Shown here: positions 49,554-57,563 of the stretch, one piece after another
How the letters are laid out: each line of letters starts with the position of its first letter
Position numbering within the stretch: position 1 is the stretch's first letter
Source of the DNA: JACKCR01 sp041390305
GTDB lineage: Bacteria; Eisenbacteria; RBG-16-71-46; CAIMUX01
Assembly: GCA_041390305.1 (NCBI GenBank)
Contig: JAWKQE010000013.1
Span: 109,949 to 173,948 of the forward strand
DNA: 64,000 bases
Direction: 5' to 3'
Made by a program: the position numbers and the translations under genes
Notes under the pieces: model-generated
Databases searched by the model: none
Told to the model about the DNA's origin: nothing
What the model saw: the letters and a program-made list of their open reading frames with translations, nothing else

Positions 49554-50648
49554 GTGACGGAAGGAGGTGGGAGGAGCTCGGCCCGGGTCAGGGCCAGCGC
49601 CGGCGTGGCCGGGTCGGGCGGCGGGTCGCCTCGCCAACTCCACCAGCATGTCGTCTGGGTGGATGTGGAGACATGGATAGGGTACAATCGTTCGCATGCA
49701 GGCGCGACGACAACTGACGAGACTCCGGGTCCGGCCCGACGTCCGGTTCGAGGCCCTTCCGCGCACTCCGTCCTCAACCGGAACAAGAACCCGAAGCTCC
49801 CCTTCCACTGGACCCTGAATCCGTACCGTGGCTGTGAGTTCGGGTGCCGGTACTGCTACGCGCGGACGACGCACGAGTACCTCGACGTTGCGGGCGAGGA
49901 CTTCGAGAGGCGGATCTTCGTCAAGCAGGGGGCGGCCGAGATCCTGCGGGCCACTTTGCGGCCGGGTCTCCTGGCGGGGAAGGCCGTGGCGATCGGGACG
50001 GCGACGGATCCGTATCAGGCCGCGGAGATCCGGTACGGGGTCACGCGGAGTCTCCTGGAAGTGCTGGCCCAGGCGCCCGACCTGACGCTGGCGATCACGA
50101 CCAAGAGTCCGCTCGTCGTGCGCGACATCGACCTGCTCACGGAGATCGGGCGCCGGAGGCCGGTGCGCGTGAACATGACGATCACGACGCTGGATGCCGG
50201 GCTCGCGCGTGAGATCGAGCACCGCGCGCCGTCACCCCGGCGCCGGCTCGAGGCGGTGCGCCAACTCTCGGAGGCCGGGGTCGAGACCGCGCTCTTCTGC
50301 TGCCCGATCCTCCCCGGCCTCACGGACGAAGAGCGCGCGCTACGTGCGCTGCTGCGGGCGGCCCACAGCGCCGGGGCCGCGTTTGCGGTTGGGAGCCTTC
50401 TCCATCTCGAGGACGTGCCGAAGCGGGTGTGGTTCCGTTGGCTCGAACGGCGGTATCCCGAGCTCGTCGCCCGCTATCGACGGACCTATGCCGAGGACCG
50501 GTACGGAACCCGTGACGAGCGGGAGAGAGTGCACGGTCTCTTCGCGCGTCTCGCGAACGAGGTCGGCTTTCCGGCGTGGATGCCGGTCTCGAGCCGAGAG
50601 AAGGAGTTCGTGGGGCGAACGGTAGGAGAGCAGGCGCGCCTGTTCTAG
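49554..50648 (+). CDS. Radical SAM protein (PA0069/spore-lyase-like family)
   Basis: 364 residues from GTG 49554; in-frame GTGs at 49659 and 49665 are more likely starts because the first 35 residues are low-complexity. The iron-sulfur motif is C-x3-C-x2-C in 'YRGCEFGCRYCYARTTHEY'. The following text ('GTATDPYQAAEIRYGVTRSLLEVL', 'ITTKSPLVVRDIDLL', 'VNMTITTLD', 'PSPRRRLEAVRQLSEAGV', 'CPILPGLTDE') is the PA0069/Rv2578c-like radical SAM family, related to spore photoproduct lyase. Substrate unknown. Another frame starting at ATG 49696 ('MQARRQLTRLRVRPDVRFEALP') fits the family N-terminus and precedes an apparent +1 shift near 49760, so an indel is possible. Confidence 0.88.
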   Translation: MTEGGGRSSARVRASAGVAGSGGGSPRQLHQHVVWVDVETWIGYNRSHAGATTTDETPGPARRPVRGPSAHSVLNRNKNPKLPFHWTLNPYRGCEFGCRYCYARTTHEYLDVAGEDFERRIFVKQGAAEILRATLRPGLLAGKAVAIGTATDPYQAAEIRYGVTRSLLEVLAQAPDLTLAITTKSPLVVRDIDLLTEIGRRRPVRVNMTITTLDAGLAREIEHRAPSPRRRLEAVRQLSEAGVETALFCCPILPGLTDEERALRALLRAAHSAGAAFAVGSLLHLEDVPKRVWFRWLERRYPELVARYRRTYAEDRYGTRDERERVHGLFARLANEVGFPAWMPVSSREKEFVGRTVGEQARLF

Positions 50649-50682
50649 TCGACGCTCCATGCGCCGCGCCGAGCAAACGAGA

Positions 50683-50714
50683 GAAGCCCCCGCACCTCTC
50701 GGCGCGGGGGCTTC
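50683..50714. terminator. Bidirectional hairpin between convergent genes
   Basis: GAAGCCCCCGC (50683-50693) and GCGGGGGCTTC (50704-50714) form an 11-bp perfect stem with a 10-nt loop. It lies between the radical SAM gene (stop 35 nt before) and the metalloprotease gene (stop 50 nt after). No long T-run flanks it, yet the position and strength suggest termination from both sides. Confidence 0.65.
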
Positions 50715-50763
50715 TACGTTCGTTCGGAAGCGTCATCGGCGTCGCCGACGACGGCCCCCGAGC

Positions 50764-53682
50764 TTACTTCTGGAGCGTCAGGCTCCGGGTGGCCTCGTAC
50801 TCGTTCGCCTGCATCCGGTAGAAGTAGACACCGGAGGCGACGTTCTGGCCGCGGGAGTCCCTGCCGTCCCAGTCGATCACGTGGGCGCCGGCGCCGTAGC
50901 TGCCACGCGCGAGCACGGTCACTTCACGTCCGGAGACGTCGAAGATCCGGATGTCGACGTCGGCCTGGGTCGGGACCTGGAACCCGATCGAGACCGGGCC
51001 GTTCGACGGGTTCGGAGCGGCGCTCCGGAGCGCGAACGACAGGGCCGCGCCCGTCTCCGGAGAGTCGGACGTGTCCCCGAGGATGCCGAGGATCCGGAAG
51101 TCGTCGATACCGGCGTCGACGAACGACGGCGGGTTCTCGTCCGAGCCGATGAACTTGAACTGGAGGCTGCCGGGCGTTCCGACGATCGGCATGAGGTCGA
51201 TCCGGGCCGTCTCCCAGCCGTCCGTCGAGGTCAGCGTGTTCTCGACGTCCATCCAGGCGCCGCCGTCGTTCCGAACCTGGACGACCCACGGGTCCTGGTT
51301 CGCGCCGGAGCCGGTGTTGTTCGAGAACCACTTCGAGTACTTCACGATGAGCTGCGACGCACCGCTCATGTCGTAGACCGGGCTGTAGAGCGTCGTGAAT
51401 CCGAAGTCGATGTCGCCCTGTCCGGAGAATCCGCCGTCGGGGCCGTTCAGCGTGACCCAGCAGCGGTTGCCCGTGCCGGGGGTCGTGTCCTCGCCGGGAG
51501 CGATCGGAGAGCGGACCGGGATCACGTTCTCCCACGGCGTGGCCGTGGCCGTGTCGAGACCCTCGAGGTTCACCGTCCAGCCGCTCGCGCTCTCCATCGC
51601 GGTGTAGGTCTGCGCGATGTCGAATGCGAACACGCCGAGGTCCGGAGCGAGGCCCGGGAAGGTGCGCGTGAGGCCGTTGAGGTCAGCCGCCTCGAGGTAG
51701 TACTCGATTTCGTCCATGTGCATGAGACCCGGGAGGGTTGCCTCATAGGACGTGCCGCCGACGTTCACGAAGTCCGCCGTCTGCCAGGCGCCGCCGCCGA
51801 GGCGGTAGACGATGCGCGCGTAGTCGAGAGCGGCTTCCGTCGACTGGATGTCCGCGTCGAGGACGACGTCGCCTTCGATCTGCTTCGTGCGCTGCGCGAT
51901 GTGGTCGATGATGACGCCCGCGGTGATGGCCGGGCAGGAGTAGCCGTGGTTCGAGGCCGCCTCACAGTAGATGTCCCAGTGCGGCGTGCCGTTGTCGAGG
52001 TTGCCGTCGTCGTCGTTTGCGATGAACGTCGCGAGAACCTGCGCCGGCTGGTTCAACGGGCGGCTGACCTTACGACCGAAGTGCCAGTCGTTCGCCATCT
52101 GGAGCGTACCGGCTTCCATGCCGTAGAGGCCCTGGAAGATCTGCATCGCGTCCCAGTGGAAGCCGGCGATGATCTGGCCGTCGTGGTGGATGCTTCCGTT
52201 GAGGTCGTCCGGGTAGATGAGCTCGTTGTCCGAGTCACGGATTCCGAGCGTGCAGTTGTTGTTGAAGCCCCGGCCGATGATCGACTCCTGCGTGAGGAGG
52301 TTCGCGAGGACGTCGGAGTTGCCTTCGCCCAGGCCCTGGTTGCCCTGGGTGCCGCCGAGGAGCGAGGCCTGGACGCCATGACCATACTCGTGATGGACGA
52401 CGCCCTGGATCTCACCGGTGTTGGCGCAGCCGCCGCCGGCCTCGTAGAAGTTGATCGTTCCGTTGTAGAACGCATTGCACGTTCCCGAGACGGCGACGTT
52501 GGCCGTGATCCGTGTGTTCGTCCGGCTCCAGCCCGCGTCGAAGAGCTCGAAGAAGTCGTGGATGTCGTTGACCGCTTCGTACACGTCACGCTCGTCCTGA
52601 CGGGCGTTGCCGTCGTTGAACTCGACGGTGAACGGAGTGCCCGGCGTCGCGGTGCCGCTGAACGAGGCATCGGTGCCGCCGCTGACGTTCACGTTGACGT
52701 AGTTGCCGAAGAGGGTCGCCGTGACCGTGCGGCTGTCCGTGCCCGCGTAGGGAACGGTCCAGTTGCCGTCCACGTCGCTGACGGTGGTGCCGACGCCCGA
52801 GACCTGGACCTGCATGTAGGAGGCGACTTCCGTCGTCTCGCCGTCACAGTAGGTGTTGACCTGGATGCCGGCCTGGGTGTTGCCCTGGAAGTCGAGGAAG
52901 TGGACGTCGTTCGTCCGCTGTAGGATGTCACCGCTGTGTGCGTCGACATCGGTGACCCAGATGCCGATCGGATCCGCGGTTTCGACGCGGACGCGCCAGA
53001 CCAGGTGGTACTCGGCGCTCTCCGGGCCGTTCGGGACCGGGAGGACGAAGAGCTGTGTCTCACCGTCCAGTCCGTCCGTGGCCGGATTGAACGGAGCCGA
53101 GATCTGCGCGATCTCTTCCGCCTGGAAGCTGGAGAGGGACGGAGTGGCGTCGAGGTCGATGCCCTTGTAGTAGTCCGCGCCCATGACGAAGACGCGTCCC
53201 GTCGACTCGAGGAAGATCGCCTGGGCATGGCCGCCGAGGACGTCGATGCCCTGGTAGGTCTGCTGGAAGTGGACGCCGACCTTGCCCGCGCCGCGCGGGG
53301 CACCGTCGAACCGGAGGTTGTTTGCGTCGAGGCTCAGCGCCGACGCGTTCTGCGCGAGGACGGAACGTCCGGCGAACTCAGCCGCCGCTTCCGTCGCCAC
53401 GGAGAGTCCCGTTTCGTAACCGCTACCGATGACCGAGCTGGCCGACTTCGCGATCGGGTTGTACTCGTAGACGCCCCAGCGTCCTCCGAGCTCTGCGCTC
53501 ACCCCAGTCGCCGTCGCCTGGCGGGCCTGGTCCACGCTCGGAGACGAGTAGTAGAGCGTCTCGTAGCTCGGGAGCTTGATTTCGTACTGGTCGTTCTGGT
53601 GTGTCGAAACGACCGCCGAAGCGACGTTCCATGAGCCACCCACCATCGCCAGGGCGAGGGTGAGCCCGGTCAGCTTCTTCAT
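50764..53682 (-). CDS. Secreted HExxH metalloprotease (M36/fungalysin-like) with FlgD-type tail
   Basis: 972 residues; ATG 53682 follows AGGAGG. Signal peptide 'MKKLTGLTLALAMVGGSWNVASA', then an FTP/PepSY-like propeptide (residues 60-290: 'LRFDGAPRGAGKVGVHFQQTYQGIDVLGGHAQ', 'YHLVWRVRVETADP', 'VDAHSGDIL'). The zinc motif 'VVHHEYGHGVQ' (about residue 433) with downstream 'LGEGNSDVLANLL' gives an HExxH...E site as in M36 or related gluzincins. The C-terminal third has an Ig-like strand set, a jelly-roll like that in the subtilase ('AMESASGWTVNLEGLD' to 'FVDAGIDDFRILG') and a FlgD-Ig end ('WDGRDSRGQNVASGVYFYRM'). A secreted, self-processed protease is likely. Codon use matches its neighbours. Confidence 0.92.
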   Translation of the reverse strand: MKKLTGLTLALAMVGGSWNVASAVVSTHQNDQYEIKLPSYETLYYSSPSVDQARQATATGVSAELGGRWGVYEYNPIAKSASSVIGSGYETGLSVATEAAAEFAGRSVLAQNASALSLDANNLRFDGAPRGAGKVGVHFQQTYQGIDVLGGHAQAIFLESTGRVFVMGADYYKGIDLDATPSLSSFQAEEIAQISAPFNPATDGLDGETQLFVLPVPNGPESAEYHLVWRVRVETADPIGIWVTDVDAHSGDILQRTNDVHFLDFQGNTQAGIQVNTYCDGETTEVASYMQVQVSGVGTTVSDVDGNWTVPYAGTDSRTVTATLFGNYVNVNVSGGTDASFSGTATPGTPFTVEFNDGNARQDERDVYEAVNDIHDFFELFDAGWSRTNTRITANVAVSGTCNAFYNGTINFYEAGGGCANTGEIQGVVHHEYGHGVQASLLGGTQGNQGLGEGNSDVLANLLTQESIIGRGFNNNCTLGIRDSDNELIYPDDLNGSIHHDGQIIAGFHWDAMQIFQGLYGMEAGTLQMANDWHFGRKVSRPLNQPAQVLATFIANDDDGNLDNGTPHWDIYCEAASNHGYSCPAITAGVIIDHIAQRTKQIEGDVVLDADIQSTEAALDYARIVYRLGGGAWQTADFVNVGGTSYEATLPGLMHMDEIEYYLEAADLNGLTRTFPGLAPDLGVFAFDIAQTYTAMESASGWTVNLEGLDTATATPWENVIPVRSPIAPGEDTTPGTGNRCWVTLNGPDGGFSGQGDIDFGFTTLYSPVYDMSGASQLIVKYSKWFSNNTGSGANQDPWVVQVRNDGGAWMDVENTLTSTDGWETARIDLMPIVGTPGSLQFKFIGSDENPPSFVDAGIDDFRILGILGDTSDSPETGAALSFALRSAAPNPSNGPVSIGFQVPTQADVDIRIFDVSGREVTVLARGSYGAGAHVIDWDGRDSRGQNVASGVYFYRMQANEYEATRSLTLQK

Positions 53683-53735
53683 GGAGAGGGAACCTCCTGT
53701 GTACAGTTTGAGTGGGCCAATCCGTCGAAAATCTA

Positions 53736-53764
53736 ATTATAGGGAGTCCCGCTTACCCACCCAA
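53736..53764 (-). promoter_or_regulatory. Candidate sigma70 promoter of the metalloprotease
   Basis: On the - strand a perfect -10 (TATAAT, 53741-53736) is preceded by 17 nt and a TTGGGT -35 (53764-53759; three of six consensus bases). The -10 is 54 nt before the start codon. Its AT-richness stands out in this genome. Confidence 0.6.
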
Positions 53765-53830
53765 GCCCCATGGTGGTGGATCGGAAAATGTGAAAAATGG
53801 CGCATCTTGTTGAGGCACATCTACTTCCTA

Positions 53831-53844
53831 CAAACGCCCGTTCC
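53831..53844 (+). promoter_or_regulatory. Candidate LexA box upstream of dnaE2
   Basis: CAAACGCCCGTTCC matches CGAACRNRYGTTYC at 12 of 14 positions, including both half-site cores (AAC and GTTCC). It lies 210 nt before the dnaE2 start in the divergent intergenic region. The distance is long, so either the leader is long or the box is not used. Its presence agrees with the strong box before imuA. Confidence 0.5.
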
Positions 53845-54054
53845 GTGCGATAGTCGGCCAATCTGTTGTATTCCAGCGGCTTATGTGGCCCCGCCAACGT
53901 CGGGGCACATTTTTCGATCCACGACTGCGGTCCATGAACATGGCGTACGTTTGTGTGGTAATCTTCCGGCGCGGACGGAGACCGCATCGGACCGTAAGGC
54001 GACCCTGCACGGAGGTAGGGTGCCGCGGAGGTTCCCTACCCGACGAGTGGTGCC

Positions 54055-57000
54055 ATGTGTCCAGCCGGGCTGCCCGCCTACATCCCACTTTGGTGTAAGT
54101 CGAATTACTCGTTCCTCGAAGGGGCCAGTCATCCGGAAGAGTTGGTCGAGGAAGCGCAGCGGCTCGGCGTCCGGTCTCTCGCCATCACCGACCGGGATGG
54201 GGTGTACGGGCTCGCGCGCGGACACATGCGCGCGGCCGAGTTGGGTTTCCATCTCATCCTCGGGAGCCAGATCACCGTCGACGACGGGTCCCATCTCCTC
54301 CTCCTCGCCCAGGATCGTGAAGGGTATGCAAGTCTCTGTGGACTGATCTCGGCGGGGCGTCTGCGCTGCGAGAAGGGGAGGAGCGAAGTCTCCTGGACCG
54401 AGATCTGTTCCCGGTCGCGGGGGCTCATCGCGCTCTGGGGAGGGCAGGGATCACTGCTCCAGGCCGACGCGGATCCCCTCTTCGTGGCGCGGGATCTCAC
54501 TGACGCCTTCGGGGACCGGCTCTACGCACTCGTCACCCGCCACCGCCGGGCCGACGAACCGGTGATCGAAGCGCGGACCCGGGAGCGGGCGGCCCGCTAC
54601 GGTCTTCCGATCGTGGCCGGGAACGAGGTGCTCTACCACACACCCTCCCGCCGCTGTCTCCAGGACGCGCTCACCTGCATCCGTCATGGCGTCACCCTGG
54701 CGACCGCGGGAACGCGGACCAAGCCGAACGCGGAGCACGTCCTCAAATCTCCGCACGGATTCGCCCTCCTCTTCGAGGACGACCTGAGTGCGGTCGCGCG
54801 GACGCAGGAGGTGGCGGCGAGATGCACCTTCCGTCTCGACGAGATCCGCTACCGCTATCCCGGAGAGAAGCTCCCGGACGGGACGACGTCGCAGGAATGG
54901 CTCCGGCACCTGACCTGGGAAGGGGCGAGGGAGCGGTATCTTCCGGACGTCTCTTCGGGCGAAGAGGAGGTCGCGTGTGGAGTGTATGACGATGCGATCG
55001 CCGTTGCACGCGGAGTCGACGACGCGTCTCGAGACGATGCGTCTGATGATGGCGACGTCGACGCACGACTGGACCCCGGTCTCGGTGCCCGCATCGTTCC
55101 GTTGCCGCAACGACCGCCTCTGACGCTACAGCCACCGAAGGGGATTCCGGACGACGTCGTGATGCAGGTCGAGAGGGAACTCTCGTTGGTCGAGGAGCTC
55201 GACTACGACGGGTACTTCCTCACGATGTGGGAGATCGTCCAGTTCTGTCGCCGTGAGGGGATCCTCTGCCAGGGACGGGGGTCGGCGGCGAACTCCGCGG
55301 TGTGCTTCTGCCTCGGGATCACCGCGATCGATCCGGTGCGGATGGGGCTTCTCTTCGAGCGGTTCCTCTCGCGGGAACGGGCGGAGCCTCCGGACATCGA
55401 CCTCGACATCGAGCACGACCGACGCGAGGAAGTGATCCAGTGGGTCTACCGGAAGTACGGACGGAGCCATGCCGCGATGGTCGCGAACTTCATCCGCTTC
55501 CGTACCCGGTCCGCCGTCCGCGAGATCGGAAAGGTGCTGGGGTTTGCGGAAACGGAAGTCGACCGGCTCGCGAAGCTCCTCCCGAACTACGGCGGCATCA
55601 CCACGGATTCGATCCGTCAGGTGGGGCTCGACGTCGGGAATCCGATGCACCAGCAACTGCTCGCGCTCGTGTTGGAAGTGCAGGACTTTCCGCGTCATCT
55701 CTCCATCCACCCGGGAGGATTTCTCCTCGGGCACGAACCGATCGATCGTCTCGTTCCGATCGAGAACGGTGCGATGGACGCGCGCACGGTCATCCAGTGG
55801 GACAAGGAAGACATCGAGAATCTGGGGCTCTTCAAGATCGATCTGCTCGGGCTCGGGGCGCTGCGTCAGCTCCATCTCGCGTTCGATCTCATCCGCGCGC
55901 ACTACGGGCGGCTGCTCTCGATGGCGACGATCCCCGCGGACGACGACCGTACCTACGAGATGATCCGGAGGGCGGACACGGTCGGTGTCTTCCAGATCGA
56001 GAGCCGGGCTCAGATGGCGATGCTCCCTCGCCTCCGGCCGAACAACTACTACGACCTCGTCATCGAAGTGAGCATCGTGCGCCCCGGGCCGATCGCCGGG
56101 GGGATGGTCCATCCCTACCTGAGGAGACGGAACGGCGAGGAAGAGGTGACGTATCCGCACGCGTGCCTGGAACCGGTGCTGAAGAAGACGCTCGGCGTGC
56201 CGCTCTTCCAGGAACAGGTGATGAAACTCGCAGTCGTCGCCGCCGACTACACGCCGGGGGAGGCCGATCGACTGCGGCGGGACATGGCCGCGTGGCGCTC
56301 GACGGGACGGATCGATCGTCACCGTGAGCTGCTCGTCACCCGGATGAAGAAGAAGGGGATCGAGGAGGAGTTCGCGCTCCGCGTCTTCGACCAGATCCGT
56401 GGGTTCGGGGAGTACGGGTTCCCGGAGAGCCACGCGGCGAGCTTCGCGCTCATCGCCTACGCGACGGCGTGGGTGCGGACGCACTACATCGACGCGTTCA
56501 CCTGCGCGCTGCTCAACGCGTATCCGATGGGGTTCTACTCTCCCGCCACGATCATCGAGGACGCGCGACGGCACGGCGTGACGGTGTTGCCGCCGGACGT
56601 CGCCGTGAGTGGATGGGAGTGCAGTCTCGAACCGATCCCACGCGATCCGTCCGCATCTGGCTCGTCTATCGGCGTCGTTCCTGTTGCCAATCCCTCGGCG
56701 GACGGTGCCATGTCCGGCCCTGCCTCGGACATCGATGCTCCCGTCCCCTCTCGGGACGGCGTCGTCTCGCTCCTTCCGAAGTCCGCGGTCCGCCTCGGAT
56801 TGCGGTACGTGAAGGGGCTGGGTGAGCGGGAGCGGCAAGCGTTCGAGGCGGCGCGTGCGGAGCGGTGCTTCCTGTCCATCGAGGACTTCGCGCAGCGGAC
56901 ACGTCTGGAGGGGAAGGCGCTCTGTCGACTCGCCGAGGCCGGTGCGTTCGGGAGTTTCGAGCCGGAGCGAAGGCAGGCGCTCTGGAAGGTGCGCGCGCTC

Positions 57001-57528
57001 CACCCGACTCTCGGCGAGGAGTTCGAGGTCGACACAGGGCGCGGCCGGTCGGGGCTCGTGGCGGCGAGTGAACGCGGCAACGGGAGGACGCCTCGGTTCC
57101 GTCCGCTCACCGGGCTCGAGGAGATCGCCTGGGACTACGAGACGTCGAGCCTCAGCACGAGGGGGCATCCCCTCGTGCCGTTCCGTGCGGAGCTGGAGGC
57201 GATGGGGCTTCCCAACGCGAAGACGCTCAACTCAGGGCGAGGCGGTGCGCGGGTCCGCTTCGCGGGAGTGGTGCTCAACCGGCAGAGGCCGGGCACGGCC
57301 GGAGGCGTGACGTTCATGACGCTGGAAGACGAGACGGGGTTCGTCAACCTCGTCATCTGGCAACAGGTCTACGAGCAGTTCCGGCTCGAGGTGAAGACGT
57401 CCGCGTTCCTCGGAGTGGAAGGGAAGCTCCAGGTCGAATCGGGCGTCGTCCACCTGATCGCGGACCGCTTCTGGATCCCGCAGCTCACGACGACGGTGCA
57501 GTCCGGAGGGAGCCGGGACTTCCACTAG
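54055..57528 (+). CDS. dnaE2: Error-prone DNA polymerase DnaE2 (ImuC)
   Basis: 1157 residues from ATG 54055, about 80-100 more than usual. PHP domain first: 'LWCKSNYSFLEGASHPEELVEEAQRLGVRSLAITDRDGVYGL' is a typical DnaE2 start. The polymerase active site includes 'PDIDLDIEHDRREEVIQWV' (Asp at about 445-450), 'RGSAANSAVCFCLGIT' and 'IHPGGFLLGHEPI'. The C-terminal OB fold is 'VRFAGVVLNRQRPGTAGGVTFMTLEDE'. The extra length is in two low-complexity linkers: residues about 320-345 (D-A-S-R/D-D repeats of 15 bp) and about 860-905 (Ser/Pro/Ala/Asp-rich). It works with ImuA and ImuB in SOS mutagenesis, but is not adjacent to them here. Confidence 0.95.
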   Translation: MCPAGLPAYIPLWCKSNYSFLEGASHPEELVEEAQRLGVRSLAITDRDGVYGLARGHMRAAELGFHLILGSQITVDDGSHLLLLAQDREGYASLCGLISAGRLRCEKGRSEVSWTEICSRSRGLIALWGGQGSLLQADADPLFVARDLTDAFGDRLYALVTRHRRADEPVIEARTRERAARYGLPIVAGNEVLYHTPSRRCLQDALTCIRHGVTLATAGTRTKPNAEHVLKSPHGFALLFEDDLSAVARTQEVAARCTFRLDEIRYRYPGEKLPDGTTSQEWLRHLTWEGARERYLPDVSSGEEEVACGVYDDAIAVARGVDDASRDDASDDGDVDARLDPGLGARIVPLPQRPPLTLQPPKGIPDDVVMQVERELSLVEELDYDGYFLTMWEIVQFCRREGILCQGRGSAANSAVCFCLGITAIDPVRMGLLFERFLSRERAEPPDIDLDIEHDRREEVIQWVYRKYGRSHAAMVANFIRFRTRSAVREIGKVLGFAETEVDRLAKLLPNYGGITTDSIRQVGLDVGNPMHQQLLALVLEVQDFPRHLSIHPGGFLLGHEPIDRLVPIENGAMDARTVIQWDKEDIENLGLFKIDLLGLGALRQLHLAFDLIRAHYGRLLSMATIPADDDRTYEMIRRADTVGVFQIESRAQMAMLPRLRPNNYYDLVIEVSIVRPGPIAGGMVHPYLRRRNGEEEVTYPHACLEPVLKKTLGVPLFQEQVMKLAVVAADYTPGEADRLRRDMAAWRSTGRIDRHRELLVTRMKKKGIEEEFALRVFDQIRGFGEYGFPESHAASFALIAYATAWVRTHYIDAFTCALLNAYPMGFYSPATIIEDARRHGVTVLPPDVAVSGWECSLEPIPRDPSASGSSIGVVPVANPSADGAMSGPASDIDAPVPSRDGVVSLLPKSAVRLGLRYVKGLGERERQAFEAARAERCFLSIEDFAQRTRLEGKALCRLAEAGAFGSFEPERRQALWKVRALHPTLGEEFEVDTGRGRSGLVAASERGNGRTPRFRPLTGLEEIAWDYETSSLSTRGHPLVPFRAELEAMGLPNAKTLNSGRGGARVRFAGVVLNRQRPGTAGGVTFMTLEDETGFVNLVIWQQVYEQFRLEVKTSAFLGVEGKLQVESGVVHLIADRFWIPQLTTTVQSGGSRDFH

Positions 57529-57563
57529 AGGGCGCCGCGCTTCGGGAGCGTCACCGGCCGCGG

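Noticed and set aside
50659..52923. 754-codon + strand frame opposite the metalloprotease
   Set aside because: No recognisable domain, and the true gene has a signal peptide, zinc motif and promoter.
53935..53955. Second LexA box near dnaE2
   Set aside because: The text GAACATGG...GTACGTTTG has half-sites with the wrong spacing for CGAAC-n4-GTTC.
55126..57168. 680-codon - strand frame opposite dnaE2
   Set aside because: Low-complexity Arg/Glu/Asp text and no start signals; dnaE2 is unambiguous.
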